Source: Pseudomonadales bacterium
GTDB lineage: Bacteria > Pseudomonadota > Gammaproteobacteria > Pseudomonadales > Azotimanducaceae
Assembly (NCBI GenBank): GCA_016763855.1
Contig: JAESSY010000017.1
Location: forward strand, 1-55,180
DNA length: 55,180 nucleotides
Direction: 5' to 3'
The first letter of the stretch is position 1. Each line of letters begins with the position of its first letter. Below are positions 19,001-26,712 of this stretch, one piece after another. The notes under the pieces are model-generated. The model worked only from the letters and a program-made list of their open reading frames with translations, was not told the origin of the DNA and searched no databases. The translations under genes were made by a program, and so were the position numbers.

Positions 19001-19732
19001 TTAACCTCTTGCGAAATAGGCTTCCAGATCATCTGACCCACCTATTAATTTACCTCCAATAAACACCTGAGGAACCGAAGTAGATCCCGCTAATGCCCTT
19101 AGAGACACGTTATCAATATCTTCACCTAAAGTAATTTCATTAAAGTTCATATTTTTTGCGTTGAGCAATTCCTTTGCATTCAAGCAATGTGGGCAACCTG
19201 CTCTCGTAATCACAGCAACAGTTTCAGGTACCTTAGCTTCAGCATTAATGTAGGTCAGCATAGTATCTGCATCAGACACACTAAAGGGGTCTCCTTCAAC
19301 ATCGGGTTCAATAAACATTTTCTCAATTACGCCATCCTTGACCAACATAGAATAGCGCCATGATCTCGAACCAAAACCCAGATCTCGCTTATCCACTAAC
19401 ATACCCATTTTATCCGTAAATTCACCATTTCCATCAGGCAATAAACGGATGTTGTTAAGGGCTTGGTCGTTAGCCCATGCATGCATAATGAATCCGTCAT
19501 TGACAGAAATACAGACAATTTCATCTACGCCTTCCTGTCTAAAGGTAGGCGCTAATTCTTCATATCTGGGTAAATGTGTCCCAGAACAAGTGGGAGTAAA
19601 AGCACCCGGCAAAGAAAACACGATTACCGTACGTGACGCGAATAACTCCGAGCTGGTAATATCTTTCCATCCTCCATGATCCCGTGTCTTAAACGTAACC
19701 TCTGGGACCTGTTGCCCTTCTCTATTTTCCAT
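19001..19732 (-). CDS. Peroxiredoxin-glutaredoxin hybrid (hyPrx5)
   Basis: A 243-residue fusion. Residues ~1-160 are a Prx5-type peroxiredoxin with the peroxidatic cysteine in LPGAFTPTCSGTHLP (Cys49). Residues ~170-243 are a glutaredoxin with a CPHC redox motif (Cys180, Cys183), TSVPQVFIGG and a GG-D motif. The Grx domain regenerates the Prx domain with glutathione, giving a self-contained GSH-dependent peroxidase for H2O2 and alkyl hydroperoxides. It diverges from an OxyR gene 169 bases away, the classic arrangement for an OxyR target. CPHC rather than CPYC is a mild variation. Confidence 0.93.
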   Translation of the reverse strand: MENREGQQVPEVTFKTRDHGGWKDITSSELFASRTVIVFSLPGAFTPTCSGTHLPRYEELAPTFRQEGVDEIVCISVNDGFIMHAWANDQALNNIRLLPDGNGEFTDKMGMLVDKRDLGFGSRSWRYSMLVKDGVIEKMFIEPDVEGDPFSVSDADTMLTYINAEAKVPETVAVITRAGCPHCLNAKELLNAKNMNFNEITLGEDIDNVSLRALAGSTSVPQVFIGGKLIGGSDDLEAYFARG

Positions 19733-19901
19733 TGGATTCTCCTTACATTAATGAATAGTGAGCGTATATTAGTTCGATTCTTTAAATTAATAAAATTAAT
19801 TAATTTAATCGTTTCAATCAATATTATCGATTGCTATCATCAAGGTATTCTCGTATATAAATGCAAGCAGACGCTATAAAAAGGGAGGAGGAATAACGAT
19901 A

Positions 19902-20819
19902 ATGCATCTACCATCAATCAGACAGTTACAATATCTCGTCGCACTTCAAGAAGAAAAACATTTTGGTCATGCAGCCGCTAAAGAGAATGTGACTCAATCA
20001 ACATTGAGCACGGGTATCAAGGAACTTGAAAAATTTCTAGGTGTCACTTTGGTTGAACGCACAAATAAAACGGTGATTTTTACAGAGCTTGGCCAGAAAA
20101 TAGCCCACAGAAGCCGTTATATCATCATGCAGACAGAGGATTTACTTGAAGATGCCCGCGCACTTTCAAACCCACTTTCGATACCTGTTAGATTAGGCGT
20201 AATACCAACGATAGCACCCTATCTCATCAGCAAATATGTTATTTCAATCAGAAAAAAATTCCCGGAGCTAAAGCTCTATATTCGAGAGAATACAACTGCG
20301 AATCTCATTGGGGAGTTAAAACAAAATAAATTAGATATCGCGCTTCTTGCACTACCTTACGATGCAGGACAGATCTCTACCAAAATCATCTATCGAGAAG
20401 GAATGCACCTAGCCTACAATCGGCGCTCTCAATTGATTGACCCCAAAAAGGTAGACTTTGATTCGCTTCCTGATGAAAGCCTTCTCCTGCTAGATGATGG
20501 TCATTGCCTCCGAGATCATGCGTTAGCAGGTTGTCGCTTAAAAAATCACAAAGTTATCCATACTTTCGGTGCAAACAGCTTACAAATGCTGCTCCAAATG
20601 GTAGATGATGATCTTGGTGTGACGATTATTCCTGACATGACAATCACAGCAGGCGTACTAAAAAATACTAAAATTAAGACAATCCAGCTGCCTTTAAAAA
20701 AGTATTTCCGAGATATCGGTTTTGCCTTTAGAAAAGGTGCAAGCAGAGAGGCTCTCTTTATTGAGCTTATGGGATTAATAGAAAAGACCCGTCCAAAACA
20801 GCCGAAGTCTCACGCTTAG
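19902..20819 (+). CDS. oxyR: Hydrogen-peroxide-sensing LysR regulator OxyR
   Basis: A 305-residue LysR-type regulator with an N-terminal winged helix-turn-helix (HFGHAAAKENVTQSTLSTGIKELE) and a substrate-binding-like sensor domain. The redox pair is conserved: GHCLRDHALAGC places Cys202 and Cys211 with exactly the spacing of E. coli Cys199 and Cys208. Oxidation by H2O2 forms the disulfide that turns on target genes. A strong GGAGGAGG site lies upstream of the ATG. The divergent neighbour encodes the peroxiredoxin-glutaredoxin hybrid, the probable main target. The shared AT-rich intergenic region shows no OxyR site I could match convincingly. Confidence 0.93.
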   Translation: MHLPSIRQLQYLVALQEEKHFGHAAAKENVTQSTLSTGIKELEKFLGVTLVERTNKTVIFTELGQKIAHRSRYIIMQTEDLLEDARALSNPLSIPVRLGVIPTIAPYLISKYVISIRKKFPELKLYIRENTTANLIGELKQNKLDIALLALPYDAGQISTKIIYREGMHLAYNRRSQLIDPKKVDFDSLPDESLLLLDDGHCLRDHALAGCRLKNHKVIHTFGANSLQMLLQMVDDDLGVTIIPDMTITAGVLKNTKIKTIQLPLKKYFRDIGFAFRKGASREALFIELMGLIEKTRPKQPKSHA

Positions 20820-21596
20820 CTACTGTATTGCAATACTCGGAAATCTGGAAGAACGCGTGTTTTCAATCGCGTTATTATGAGTTTCATGATAAGTGAATAC
20901 CAAGGATTTTTTTGTCTTCTGAGTCTGATTACGTCCAGCAGCATGAAACAATTGGCTGTGAAAGAAAACAACGTCCCCTTTATCTATTTCAACTTTTACT
21001 GATTTAGATATTAACGCCTGATTCAACTCCAAATCTGTTCGTAAAAATGATGCTGCATCATATCGACCGGGTGCTAAATCTAGCTTATGGCTACCGGGTA
21101 TGACCCATAAGCATCCATTTTCATCTCTCTCCTTACCCAAGGCCAACCAAACAGTAATAAGGTTTTGTTCATCAAATGACCAGTAACGATTGTCTTGGTG
21201 CCACATGGTCGCACTACTAAATCCAGCTCCCTTTGTCATAATGCAGTTATGATGACTTTGAGACAGTTTGATATCATTCGAGGAAAATAGCTGCTGAAGC
21301 CTAACTTTTATCACATCTTGTGTAGCCCAATCACGGAAAACCGGATCACGAGCATAGGCGTGTAGTAATCTTCGAATGGTTTTACCCCCTGGATCCTTCA
21401 GTGATTTTGGCGCACCTGGGTACTGCAAATCTACCTCATATTCAACTGGCGCTATTTGTGCTGTAAGGTACTCACCCACCACTTGTAAGAGCTCATCACA
21501 TCTTTCATCACTTGCCAACGATTTCACGACAACATATCCATCACGTTCGAATAGTTTGGCAAATAGATCTTGATCAAATTGCAGATTAGATTTCAT
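20820..21596 (-). CDS. Phytanoyl-CoA dioxygenase (PhyH) family protein
   Basis: A 258-residue Fe(II)/2-oxoglutarate dioxygenase. The metal facial triad can be read as His133-x-Asp135 in MWHQDNRYW and distal His218 in FHAAGRN, with the nearby Arg222 placed to bind 2-oxoglutarate. Bacterial PhyH proteins hydroxylate diverse small molecules, so the substrate is open. The stop touches the oxyR stop (convergent, no gap) and the start overlaps the upstream exported-protein gene by four bases, indicating coupling. Confidence 0.85.
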   Translation of the reverse strand: MKSNLQFDQDLFAKLFERDGYVVVKSLASDERCDELLQVVGEYLTAQIAPVEYEVDLQYPGAPKSLKDPGGKTIRRLLHAYARDPVFRDWATQDVIKVRLQQLFSSNDIKLSQSHHNCIMTKGAGFSSATMWHQDNRYWSFDEQNLITVWLALGKERDENGCLWVIPGSHKLDLAPGRYDAASFLRTDLELNQALISKSVKVEIDKGDVVFFHSQLFHAAGRNQTQKTKKSLVFTYHETHNNAIENTRSSRFPSIAIQ

Positions 21597-22159
21597 CGAA
21601 ATACCTTATCCCGTTCCCATTTTTGAATAATCGTTTCTTTGTAATTTTGCAGTGCTATTTTCGTGGCTTCATCGGCATAAATTGACTGTAAATCCTGTAG
21701 GCATGTAGCTGTTTGTACGCGAAAATGACTATCATCTTTAAGCAACCACGGCCTGAGTAATTTTTTTAACTCATCGCCCCTGCTACTGGCAAATGTCTTA
21801 CACATTGCCTCTAATGTTCGTCGGCTCTCTACCTCCCTCTCATTTTGGGAAAGAGCTTCTCCTATGCTTTTTTTGAAGAATAACCAAACCTCATCATTCT
21901 GATAGAGACTAAGGGCAGCTACTGCCCTACCGCGATAAAACGAAAGCACCATCGGATCAGAGGCGATCTTCATTAATGTCAGATAGGTGTCTTCTGGGAG
22001 CGCCTCAAACATCTCAATTGAAAGCTCCCATTCATAACCCCCCAAGAGGGCTGTCACCTCTTGACTTGATGGCGCAGCAGTCACGTCGACCCAAGAATAT
22101 CCAACAAGAAAAAGCAATAATAAGCGCATAAGGTTCAGAAGAAAATATTGTCTATGCAT
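21593..22159 (-). CDS. Exported HEAT-like protein of unknown function
   Basis: A 188-residue protein with a signal peptide (LLNLMRLLLLFLVGYSW, cleavage perhaps after VTAA). The mature part is helical with repeated pairs such as DTYLTLMKIASDPMVLSFYRGRAVAALSL and DDSHFRVQTATCLQDL, suggesting HEAT-like repeats. I do not recognise a named family. It is translationally coupled (4-base overlap) to the PhyH dioxygenase gene, but that enzyme is cytosolic, so the link is unclear. Two 15-bp direct repeats overlap its start. Confidence 0.65.
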   Translation of the reverse strand: MHRQYFLLNLMRLLLLFLVGYSWVDVTAAPSSQEVTALLGGYEWELSIEMFEALPEDTYLTLMKIASDPMVLSFYRGRAVAALSLYQNDEVWLFFKKSIGEALSQNEREVESRRTLEAMCKTFASSRGDELKKLLRPWLLKDDSHFRVQTATCLQDLQSIYADEATKIALQNYKETIIQKWERDKVFR

Positions 22160-22186
22160 TCTAATACAATTGCATTCGAATACAAT
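22156..22186. repeat. Direct repeat at the start of the exported HEAT-like gene
   Basis: GCATTCTAATACAAT and GCATTCGAATACAAT lie in tandem with a 16-bp period, one mismatch apart. They span the start codon and leader of the 21593..22159 gene (minus strand) and lie about 145 bases upstream of the TrmB-type gene. They could be regulator sites. Confidence 0.45.
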
Positions 22187-22241
22187 AAATCGTCGATTGA
22201 CCCTTATGGGTATTGATCGCTACCATATAGTCACTTTTTTT

Positions 22242-22307
22242 ATGACAAATACTGTTCGCCAATATGTTTTAATTACACAGTTAATGAACATTACTAATTT
22301 TTGTCAT
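22242..22307. promoter_or_regulatory. Inverted repeat in the promoter region of the TrmB-type gene
   Basis: ATGACAAA (22242-22249) and TTTGTCAT (22300-22307) are perfect 8-bp inverted copies flanking the likely promoter region of the TrmB-type regulator. They may be an autoregulatory operator or loop pair. Confidence 0.3.
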
Positions 22308-22327
22308 CACATTTTTGACGTAATACC

Positions 22328-23074
22328 ATGATCATCCATGAAACACTAGCTCAATTAGGGCTATCCAATAAGGAAACCGACGTCTACTTGGCCTTGCTCA
22401 AATTAGGTCCATGTTCGATCAGAGATATCGCCACTGAGGCCTCAATTAATCGAGGAAGTACTTATGAAATATTAAAATCATTAAAAACTCGCTCCCTTGT
22501 AAGCTATTATCCTGTGGGCAAAAGAAGATTTTTTTGCGCAGAACCCCCTGAATACTTGATCAGCATTTTAGAAGAAAAACAAAGCAATTTGCAGATAGCA
22601 TCCCAGGCCCTTAGAAACGAGATCGTTCCCGACTTAAAACTATTAAGCCCTGGATCAGACTCAACAACAGTCAGGCAGTACGAAGGAGACGACGGGATCG
22701 AATTTGTCCTAAAGGATATATTGAGAACTGTCAGCAAACAGGGAGACAAACACTACCGTGTTTATAGTTCAAAACTGATCCGAAAGTATCTGTACAGGCC
22801 GCTTCCAAACTTCACTCGACTTCGGGTGCAAAAAAATATTCATGTTAACGTCATCGCCATTGGTGATGGCGGAGATGCAGCCCCTCTTTCCGATAGGAAA
22901 TGGATACCAAACCAAAATATTAATCTAGGGGCCAGTTATGTGGCAATCTATCCACCTAAATGTGCCATGATTTCTCTAACACGAGGCGACTATCCCACGG
23001 CAGTGGTCATTGATTCCATCAGTATTGCACATGTCATGGCGTTATCATTTGACACTTTGTGGGAACGTCTTTAG
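22328..23074 (+). CDS. TrmB-family transcriptional regulator
   Basis: A 248-residue regulator. Residues ~1-80 form a winged helix of the TrmB type (LGLSNKETDVYLALLKLGPCSIRDIATEASINRGSTYEILKSLKTRSLV), followed by a short coiled coil and a C-terminal effector-like domain (QYEGDDGIEFVLKDILRT onward). TrmB-like proteins are common in archaea and scattered in bacteria. The ligand cannot be inferred. The CBS and repeat-protein genes follow after 149 bases on the same strand. Inverted and direct repeats upstream are candidate autoregulatory sites. Confidence 0.8.
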   Translation: MIIHETLAQLGLSNKETDVYLALLKLGPCSIRDIATEASINRGSTYEILKSLKTRSLVSYYPVGKRRFFCAEPPEYLISILEEKQSNLQIASQALRNEIVPDLKLLSPGSDSTTVRQYEGDDGIEFVLKDILRTVSKQGDKHYRVYSSKLIRKYLYRPLPNFTRLRVQKNIHVNVIAIGDGGDAAPLSDRKWIPNQNINLGASYVAIYPPKCAMISLTRGDYPTAVVIDSISIAHVMALSFDTLWERL

Positions 23075-23223
23075 TGATTACATTTGGAGCACATATATGT
23101 TTCATTCCTGCAACAAAAGTAGTTCATGCAGGGTAAAATTGGCAAATACTCCCCTTTTTGGCAAACTATTCGCAATTCACGCTATTGTGATTAATACTGT
23201 TAAGTATAAGGGGGGAAAGAATC

Positions 23224-23628
23224 ATGTCGAATCAGCTACAAGTCAAAAATTATATGCAGAAGGCGATTACGGTTGTGCAGTCTGCAACTGTCTCAGAAGC
23301 CGCCCAGGTCATTCTCGAACACAAACTTTCGGGTGTCACAGTGGTTGACGACGCAGGTGACTTGAAGGGAATATTGTCTGAGCTAGACTGCCTTAGAGCA
23401 ATCGTTAACGCGGTATATAACGGCAGTCTACCTGGAGCCGCCATTGTAGAAGACATTATGACCAAGCGTGTTGAATCAAATTCACCTGAAGATAATATCG
23501 TAACGGTAGCCGCCAGTATGTTGGATCACAAACACAGAAGGCGACCCGTGGTTGAAAATGGGAAATTGGTTGGTCAAGTAAGCTGTCGTCAGATCCTCAA
23601 AGCAATAAAAGACTTTAAGACAACATAA
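23224..23628 (+). CDS. CBS domain pair protein
   Basis: A 134-residue stand-alone protein made of two CBS motifs: residues ~8-62 (VKNYMQKAITVVQSATVSEAAQVIL, GVTVVDDAGDLKGILSELD) and ~75-130 (VEDIMTKRVESNSPEDNIVTVAASML, RRPVVENGKLVGQVSCRQIL). Such Bateman modules bind adenine nucleotides and regulate a partner. GGGGGG lies 8 bases before the ATG, a strong ribosome site. The stop overlaps the next start as TAATG, so it is coupled to the repeat-bearing protein at 23628, which may be its partner. Confidence 0.88.
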   Translation: MSNQLQVKNYMQKAITVVQSATVSEAAQVILEHKLSGVTVVDDAGDLKGILSELDCLRAIVNAVYNGSLPGAAIVEDIMTKRVESNSPEDNIVTVAASMLDHKHRRRPVVENGKLVGQVSCRQILKAIKDFKTT

Positions 23629-24722
23629 TGACAAAAGTACTAGACATTGTTGATGCTTCACTTCAGGAAATAGAAGAACAGCTTTTGGATGAATTCAAAC
23701 GAATACGCAATTCACTATCCGACGCTCCTTTTGAAACCATTGATAAAGGCATACAAAGTTCATTGAGTGATGTCATACAAGAACTCTTGCGCATGCTAGA
23801 GAACAGCGGCGACAAAACAAATCTTCAACTTCAGACCGAAAGACACGAAACTCTTTTCGCGCGAGCCTCGGTCATCAAACAGTTGCTTAAAGCGAAAATC
23901 CCAACCGCCTACCTTCACGAAATACACAAAGAAGTTAAGACCTTCAGAAAGAAACTCGAAATTAAGGTTGTCGCAAAGAGAGAACAAAAAACAGAAGCGG
24001 AGAATACACCTAAGAATGCAGGTCTCCTGGACTCAATAAAAAACCTATTCTCTAGAAACAAATCCAAACAAGAAACCCTTAGAAACCGAATCAAGGTCAC
24101 AGACCAGGAAGCAAAAGAATTTGATGCTGTAGAAATATACCAAGATAGTGGTGTTTATTCAGCTTCAAGAGAACTCGCTATGTTGTCCACTAGATTGGTG
24201 GAGGCAGGCGCATTTAAGAACCCGACTGAATCCAAAAAGGAAAATGTTACGCCAGACAAAGCGCCACAAAGCGCGCCATCAGGAAAGGCTTTATTTGAGT
24301 CAAAGGATTTAAGTCAACAAGCACCGCCTTTGAAAAAAGATTCAATTGCCCAAACCCCGGAAGAGATACGGCGTAAGCTGGAAAATAATCAGCCTAAGCC
24401 AAACACAACGTCGACTTTTAAAGCAAAGGAAGTCACTCAAACCACTTTAAAAGCAGAATCTAAAAAAATTGCGCTTTCTCCAGAAGAGATAAGACAGAAA
24501 CTCGCAGCAAGGCAACAACCTAGCAATATGGGTAAGGCGACCTTTGAATCAAAGGATGTCGAACACGCTATGTCAAACACAGGAGCACTGGAACCAGGTG
24601 CGTCGAAAGCAGAAGCACCAAAATCTCCTCAAGATCCTGAAACAGAACCTTCCCCTTCTAAGGGAAAAGCAGTATTTGAATCCAAAGATTTATCCAGTAC
24701 TGGCCCCACTCGAAAACGCTAG
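23628..24722 (+). CDS. Unrecognised charged protein with C-terminal KAxFESKDL repeats
   Basis: A 364-residue protein of no family I recognise. Residues ~1-120 are helical and charged with coiled-coil character (LQEIEEQLLDEFKRIRNSL; EIHKEVKTFRKKLEIKVV). The C-terminal ~150 residues are Pro/Lys/Glu/Gln-rich and look disordered. They carry four copies of a short motif: KALFESKDLS, STFKAKEVTQ (degenerate), KATFESKDVE and KAVFESKDLS, the last near the C-terminus. Two copies of (P)EEIRxKL lie between them (PEEIRRKLENNQ and PEEIRQKLAARQ). No signal peptide or membrane helix is visible. It overlaps the CBS gene by one base (TAATG). The repeated motif suggests binding to a multivalent partner. Confidence 0.7.
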   Translation: MTKVLDIVDASLQEIEEQLLDEFKRIRNSLSDAPFETIDKGIQSSLSDVIQELLRMLENSGDKTNLQLQTERHETLFARASVIKQLLKAKIPTAYLHEIHKEVKTFRKKLEIKVVAKREQKTEAENTPKNAGLLDSIKNLFSRNKSKQETLRNRIKVTDQEAKEFDAVEIYQDSGVYSASRELAMLSTRLVEAGAFKNPTESKKENVTPDKAPQSAPSGKALFESKDLSQQAPPLKKDSIAQTPEEIRRKLENNQPKPNTTSTFKAKEVTQTTLKAESKKIALSPEEIRQKLAARQQPSNMGKATFESKDVEHAMSNTGALEPGASKAEAPKSPQDPETEPSPSKGKAVFESKDLSSTGPTRKR

Positions 24723-24734
24723 GTAGATACTCAG

Positions 24735-25415
24735 CTAAGTTGGGCGTGAATCTGAAGCCAACCCAAGTAAATGGCTAGTATCATTATATCCGCGCACAAT
24801 GTATCGACCATCAACTGCAACAATGTGACTGATAGATGCATTATCACAGCCATTAAATGCAAAAGGTGACGATTGAGTGGCTTCCGCCAAAATATGACCA
24901 ATGATTCCCCCGTGAAGAACCAATACCAGCAACTCGTCCGGATGCTTACTCACAATTTTGTTGAGCGCTACGGAAACTCTACCCCTGATACTGTCAAGAG
25001 ATTCAGCACCCGGTATGACGTCCCAGCGTTCTTCTTTTTGCATCTGGTGATAGAGAGGGTCACCTTCAAAAACTTTAAAGCGAAACACGCCCGCCTCCCA
25101 CTCACCGAGGTGAACCTCACGCAAATCTGGTTCAACTGTAGCAGTCTGGTTTAGGTGAATTAATAGGGGGTTAGCAGTTTCCTGAGTCCTTCTTAAACTT
25201 GTGACATAAACCGCGTTGATATCGTGATCTCTGAGACGATCACCTACACGTCGGGCTTGAATCAGGCCAATTTCAGCCAATTCCGGATCCCCCTGACCAT
25301 CAACTAAGGGGAACGGATTCCCAGGAACTGCTGCTCGACTTTCACCATGTCTCACTAACAAAATTTCTGTAGCACCAGATGGTCGTTCAAATCGATGTTG
25401 TCGGAATTCTTTCAC
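24735..25415 (-). CDS. Histidine phosphatase family protein
   Basis: A 226-residue phosphoglycerate-mutase-like phosphatase. The catalytic motif is LLVRHGESRA near the N-terminus, with a distal VLHGGIIGH motif and an acid residue in HLGEWEAGVF. It may be a phosphatase for a small metabolite or a protein. The start is GTG with GGAGAG five bases upstream. It lies 13 bases after the acyl-CoA dehydrogenase gene on the same strand, so both are probably one transcript. Confidence 0.85.
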   Translation of the reverse strand: MKEFRQHRFERPSGATEILLVRHGESRAAVPGNPFPLVDGQGDPELAEIGLIQARRVGDRLRDHDINAVYVTSLRRTQETANPLLIHLNQTATVEPDLREVHLGEWEAGVFRFKVFEGDPLYHQMQKEERWDVIPGAESLDSIRGRVSVALNKIVSKHPDELLVLVLHGGIIGHILAEATQSSPFAFNGCDNASISHIVAVDGRYIVRGYNDTSHLLGLASDSRPT

Positions 25416-25428
25416 GAAACTCTCCTAT

Positions 25429-26559
25429 TTAAAGTTTACCTAGCCCGAGGTCAAACTTACCTTTAGCAATATTTAATCTTAACAAATCATTTGCGCCTTC
25501 GACAAAACGGAGAGATCGAACTTGCCTATAAAGCTTTTCAAGAGGATGACCCGTAATAAGCGCTTGCCCCCCCGATAACTGTACAGCCTGATCTACAACT
25601 CTACCCGCGAGTTCAGTGCAATATATTTTGCATGCTGAAATTTCATTTACACTGTTTTCCTTACCAATTGCTAACCTCGCTGTTCTATATAAAACGCTTC
25701 TACCAACATAGGTTTCAATTCTTAAATCAGCATACCTTAGTCGCACGCCTTCTCGATCAGCGAGGGCATGTCCAGAACGATGCTTAGCTGTAAGTTTTTT
25801 CTCTAAATAAGCCAAGACCCATAGACAAATCCCAATGGATTCTGCCGCCACCATTAATCTAACATCAGCAATATTCTTCAATGCCCTCGGCATCCCCTCT
25901 CCGGGTTTACCTACCATGTTGTCGACTGGAACTTGAACAGCATCAAAACCCATCGCAAGATGCGCCCCACCATCAAGAGAGGTAAATGCATTCTCGATAG
26001 ACACACCTTGGGCGTCCTTATCTACCACCACCATTAATGTGCCTAACTTCTTGCCTATTGTGTCTTCGAGATTGACAAGAACAGATATAAAATCAGCACT
26101 TGCGCCTTCGGTGACATAAGATTTCCTACCAGTAAGGGTAAGGTGACTATTATCTAAAACTGCAAATGTAGGTCTATCAGCATCTTCAGGTTCCGTAAAC
26201 CCAAAAGCCATCTGTTTTTCGCCTCGCATCAAAGGATCAAGGTAATCTTGCTTGAGCTTACCCCTCGCCTGATGGAGTACACCCGGCCCAGGGCCAAATA
26301 CGAAGCGAGCATAAATAGAATTTGTCGCAGCTAGTTGCTCCCTTAACATCGTCAGTTCTAACAAATTCGCAGGCTGCCCTCCAAATTCTTGAGATTGGGT
26401 TTTGTAATAGAAACCGGCAGCTTTTGATGCCGTAATAATATCTCTTCGCCTTCCATCACTAAATTCTAACTCATCGGATTCTAAAGACAGATTGCTCGCG
26501 ATAAAATCTTCCATACTTGATCGAATTTTAAGCAGAGACAGAGGGAGATTGTCGGGCAT
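25429..26559 (-). CDS. Acyl-CoA dehydrogenase family protein
   Basis: A flavoprotein of about 376 residues. FAD- and substrate-binding segments of the family are visible: FGFTEPEDADRPTF, TGRKSYVTEGASADF, and the C-terminal QLSGGQALITGHPLEKLYRQVRSLRFVEGANDLLRLNIAK. The position corresponding to the usual catalytic base (the glutamate in YEGTNDI-type motifs) is VEGAND. ATG 26559 is preferred over TTG 26571 because GGAG lies 7 bases before it. It oxidises an acyl-CoA of unspecified chain type and passes electrons to ETF. It is divergent from gdhA. Confidence 0.87.
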   Translation of the reverse strand: MPDNLPLSLLKIRSSMEDFIASNLSLESDELEFSDGRRRDIITASKAAGFYYKTQSQEFGGQPANLLELTMLREQLAATNSIYARFVFGPGPGVLHQARGKLKQDYLDPLMRGEKQMAFGFTEPEDADRPTFAVLDNSHLTLTGRKSYVTEGASADFISVLVNLEDTIGKKLGTLMVVVDKDAQGVSIENAFTSLDGGAHLAMGFDAVQVPVDNMVGKPGEGMPRALKNIADVRLMVAAESIGICLWVLAYLEKKLTAKHRSGHALADREGVRLRYADLRIETYVGRSVLYRTARLAIGKENSVNEISACKIYCTELAGRVVDQAVQLSGGQALITGHPLEKLYRQVRSLRFVEGANDLLRLNIAKGKFDLGLGKL

Positions 26560-26640
26560 ATAGCGCTCCAAAGTATGAGATTAGTAGGACAGAGATAGAT
26601 TCTCTCTACCCATTTACGGAATTAATCCAGAAATTTCAAA

Positions 26641-26655
26641 ATTACATCTTGTAAT
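26641..26655. promoter_or_regulatory. Inverted repeat before gdhA
   Basis: ATTACA-TCT-TGTAAT is a perfect 15-bp inverted repeat in the intergenic region between the acyl-CoA dehydrogenase gene and gdhA, about 58 bases before the gdhA start. It is a candidate operator for either gene. Confidence 0.4.
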
Positions 26656-26712
26656 CATTGCTAGGAAGCATACCATCAGTGTGGCTTAAATAAATAGATA
26701 TGGAGAATGAAC

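Noticed and set aside
19733-19901. OxyR binding site between oxyR and the peroxiredoxin-glutaredoxin gene
   Set aside because: Tested spacings of ATAG/CTAT half-sites by eye; best matches fit too few positions to call a site, although regulation is likely.
23107-23133. Terminator after the TrmB-type gene
   Set aside because: CCTGCA/TGCAGG can form a hairpin but no T tract follows.
23160-23215. CRP site before the CBS gene
   Set aside because: The visible repeat is TCAC-N6-GTGA, the reverse arrangement of the CRP consensus GTGA-N6-TCAC.
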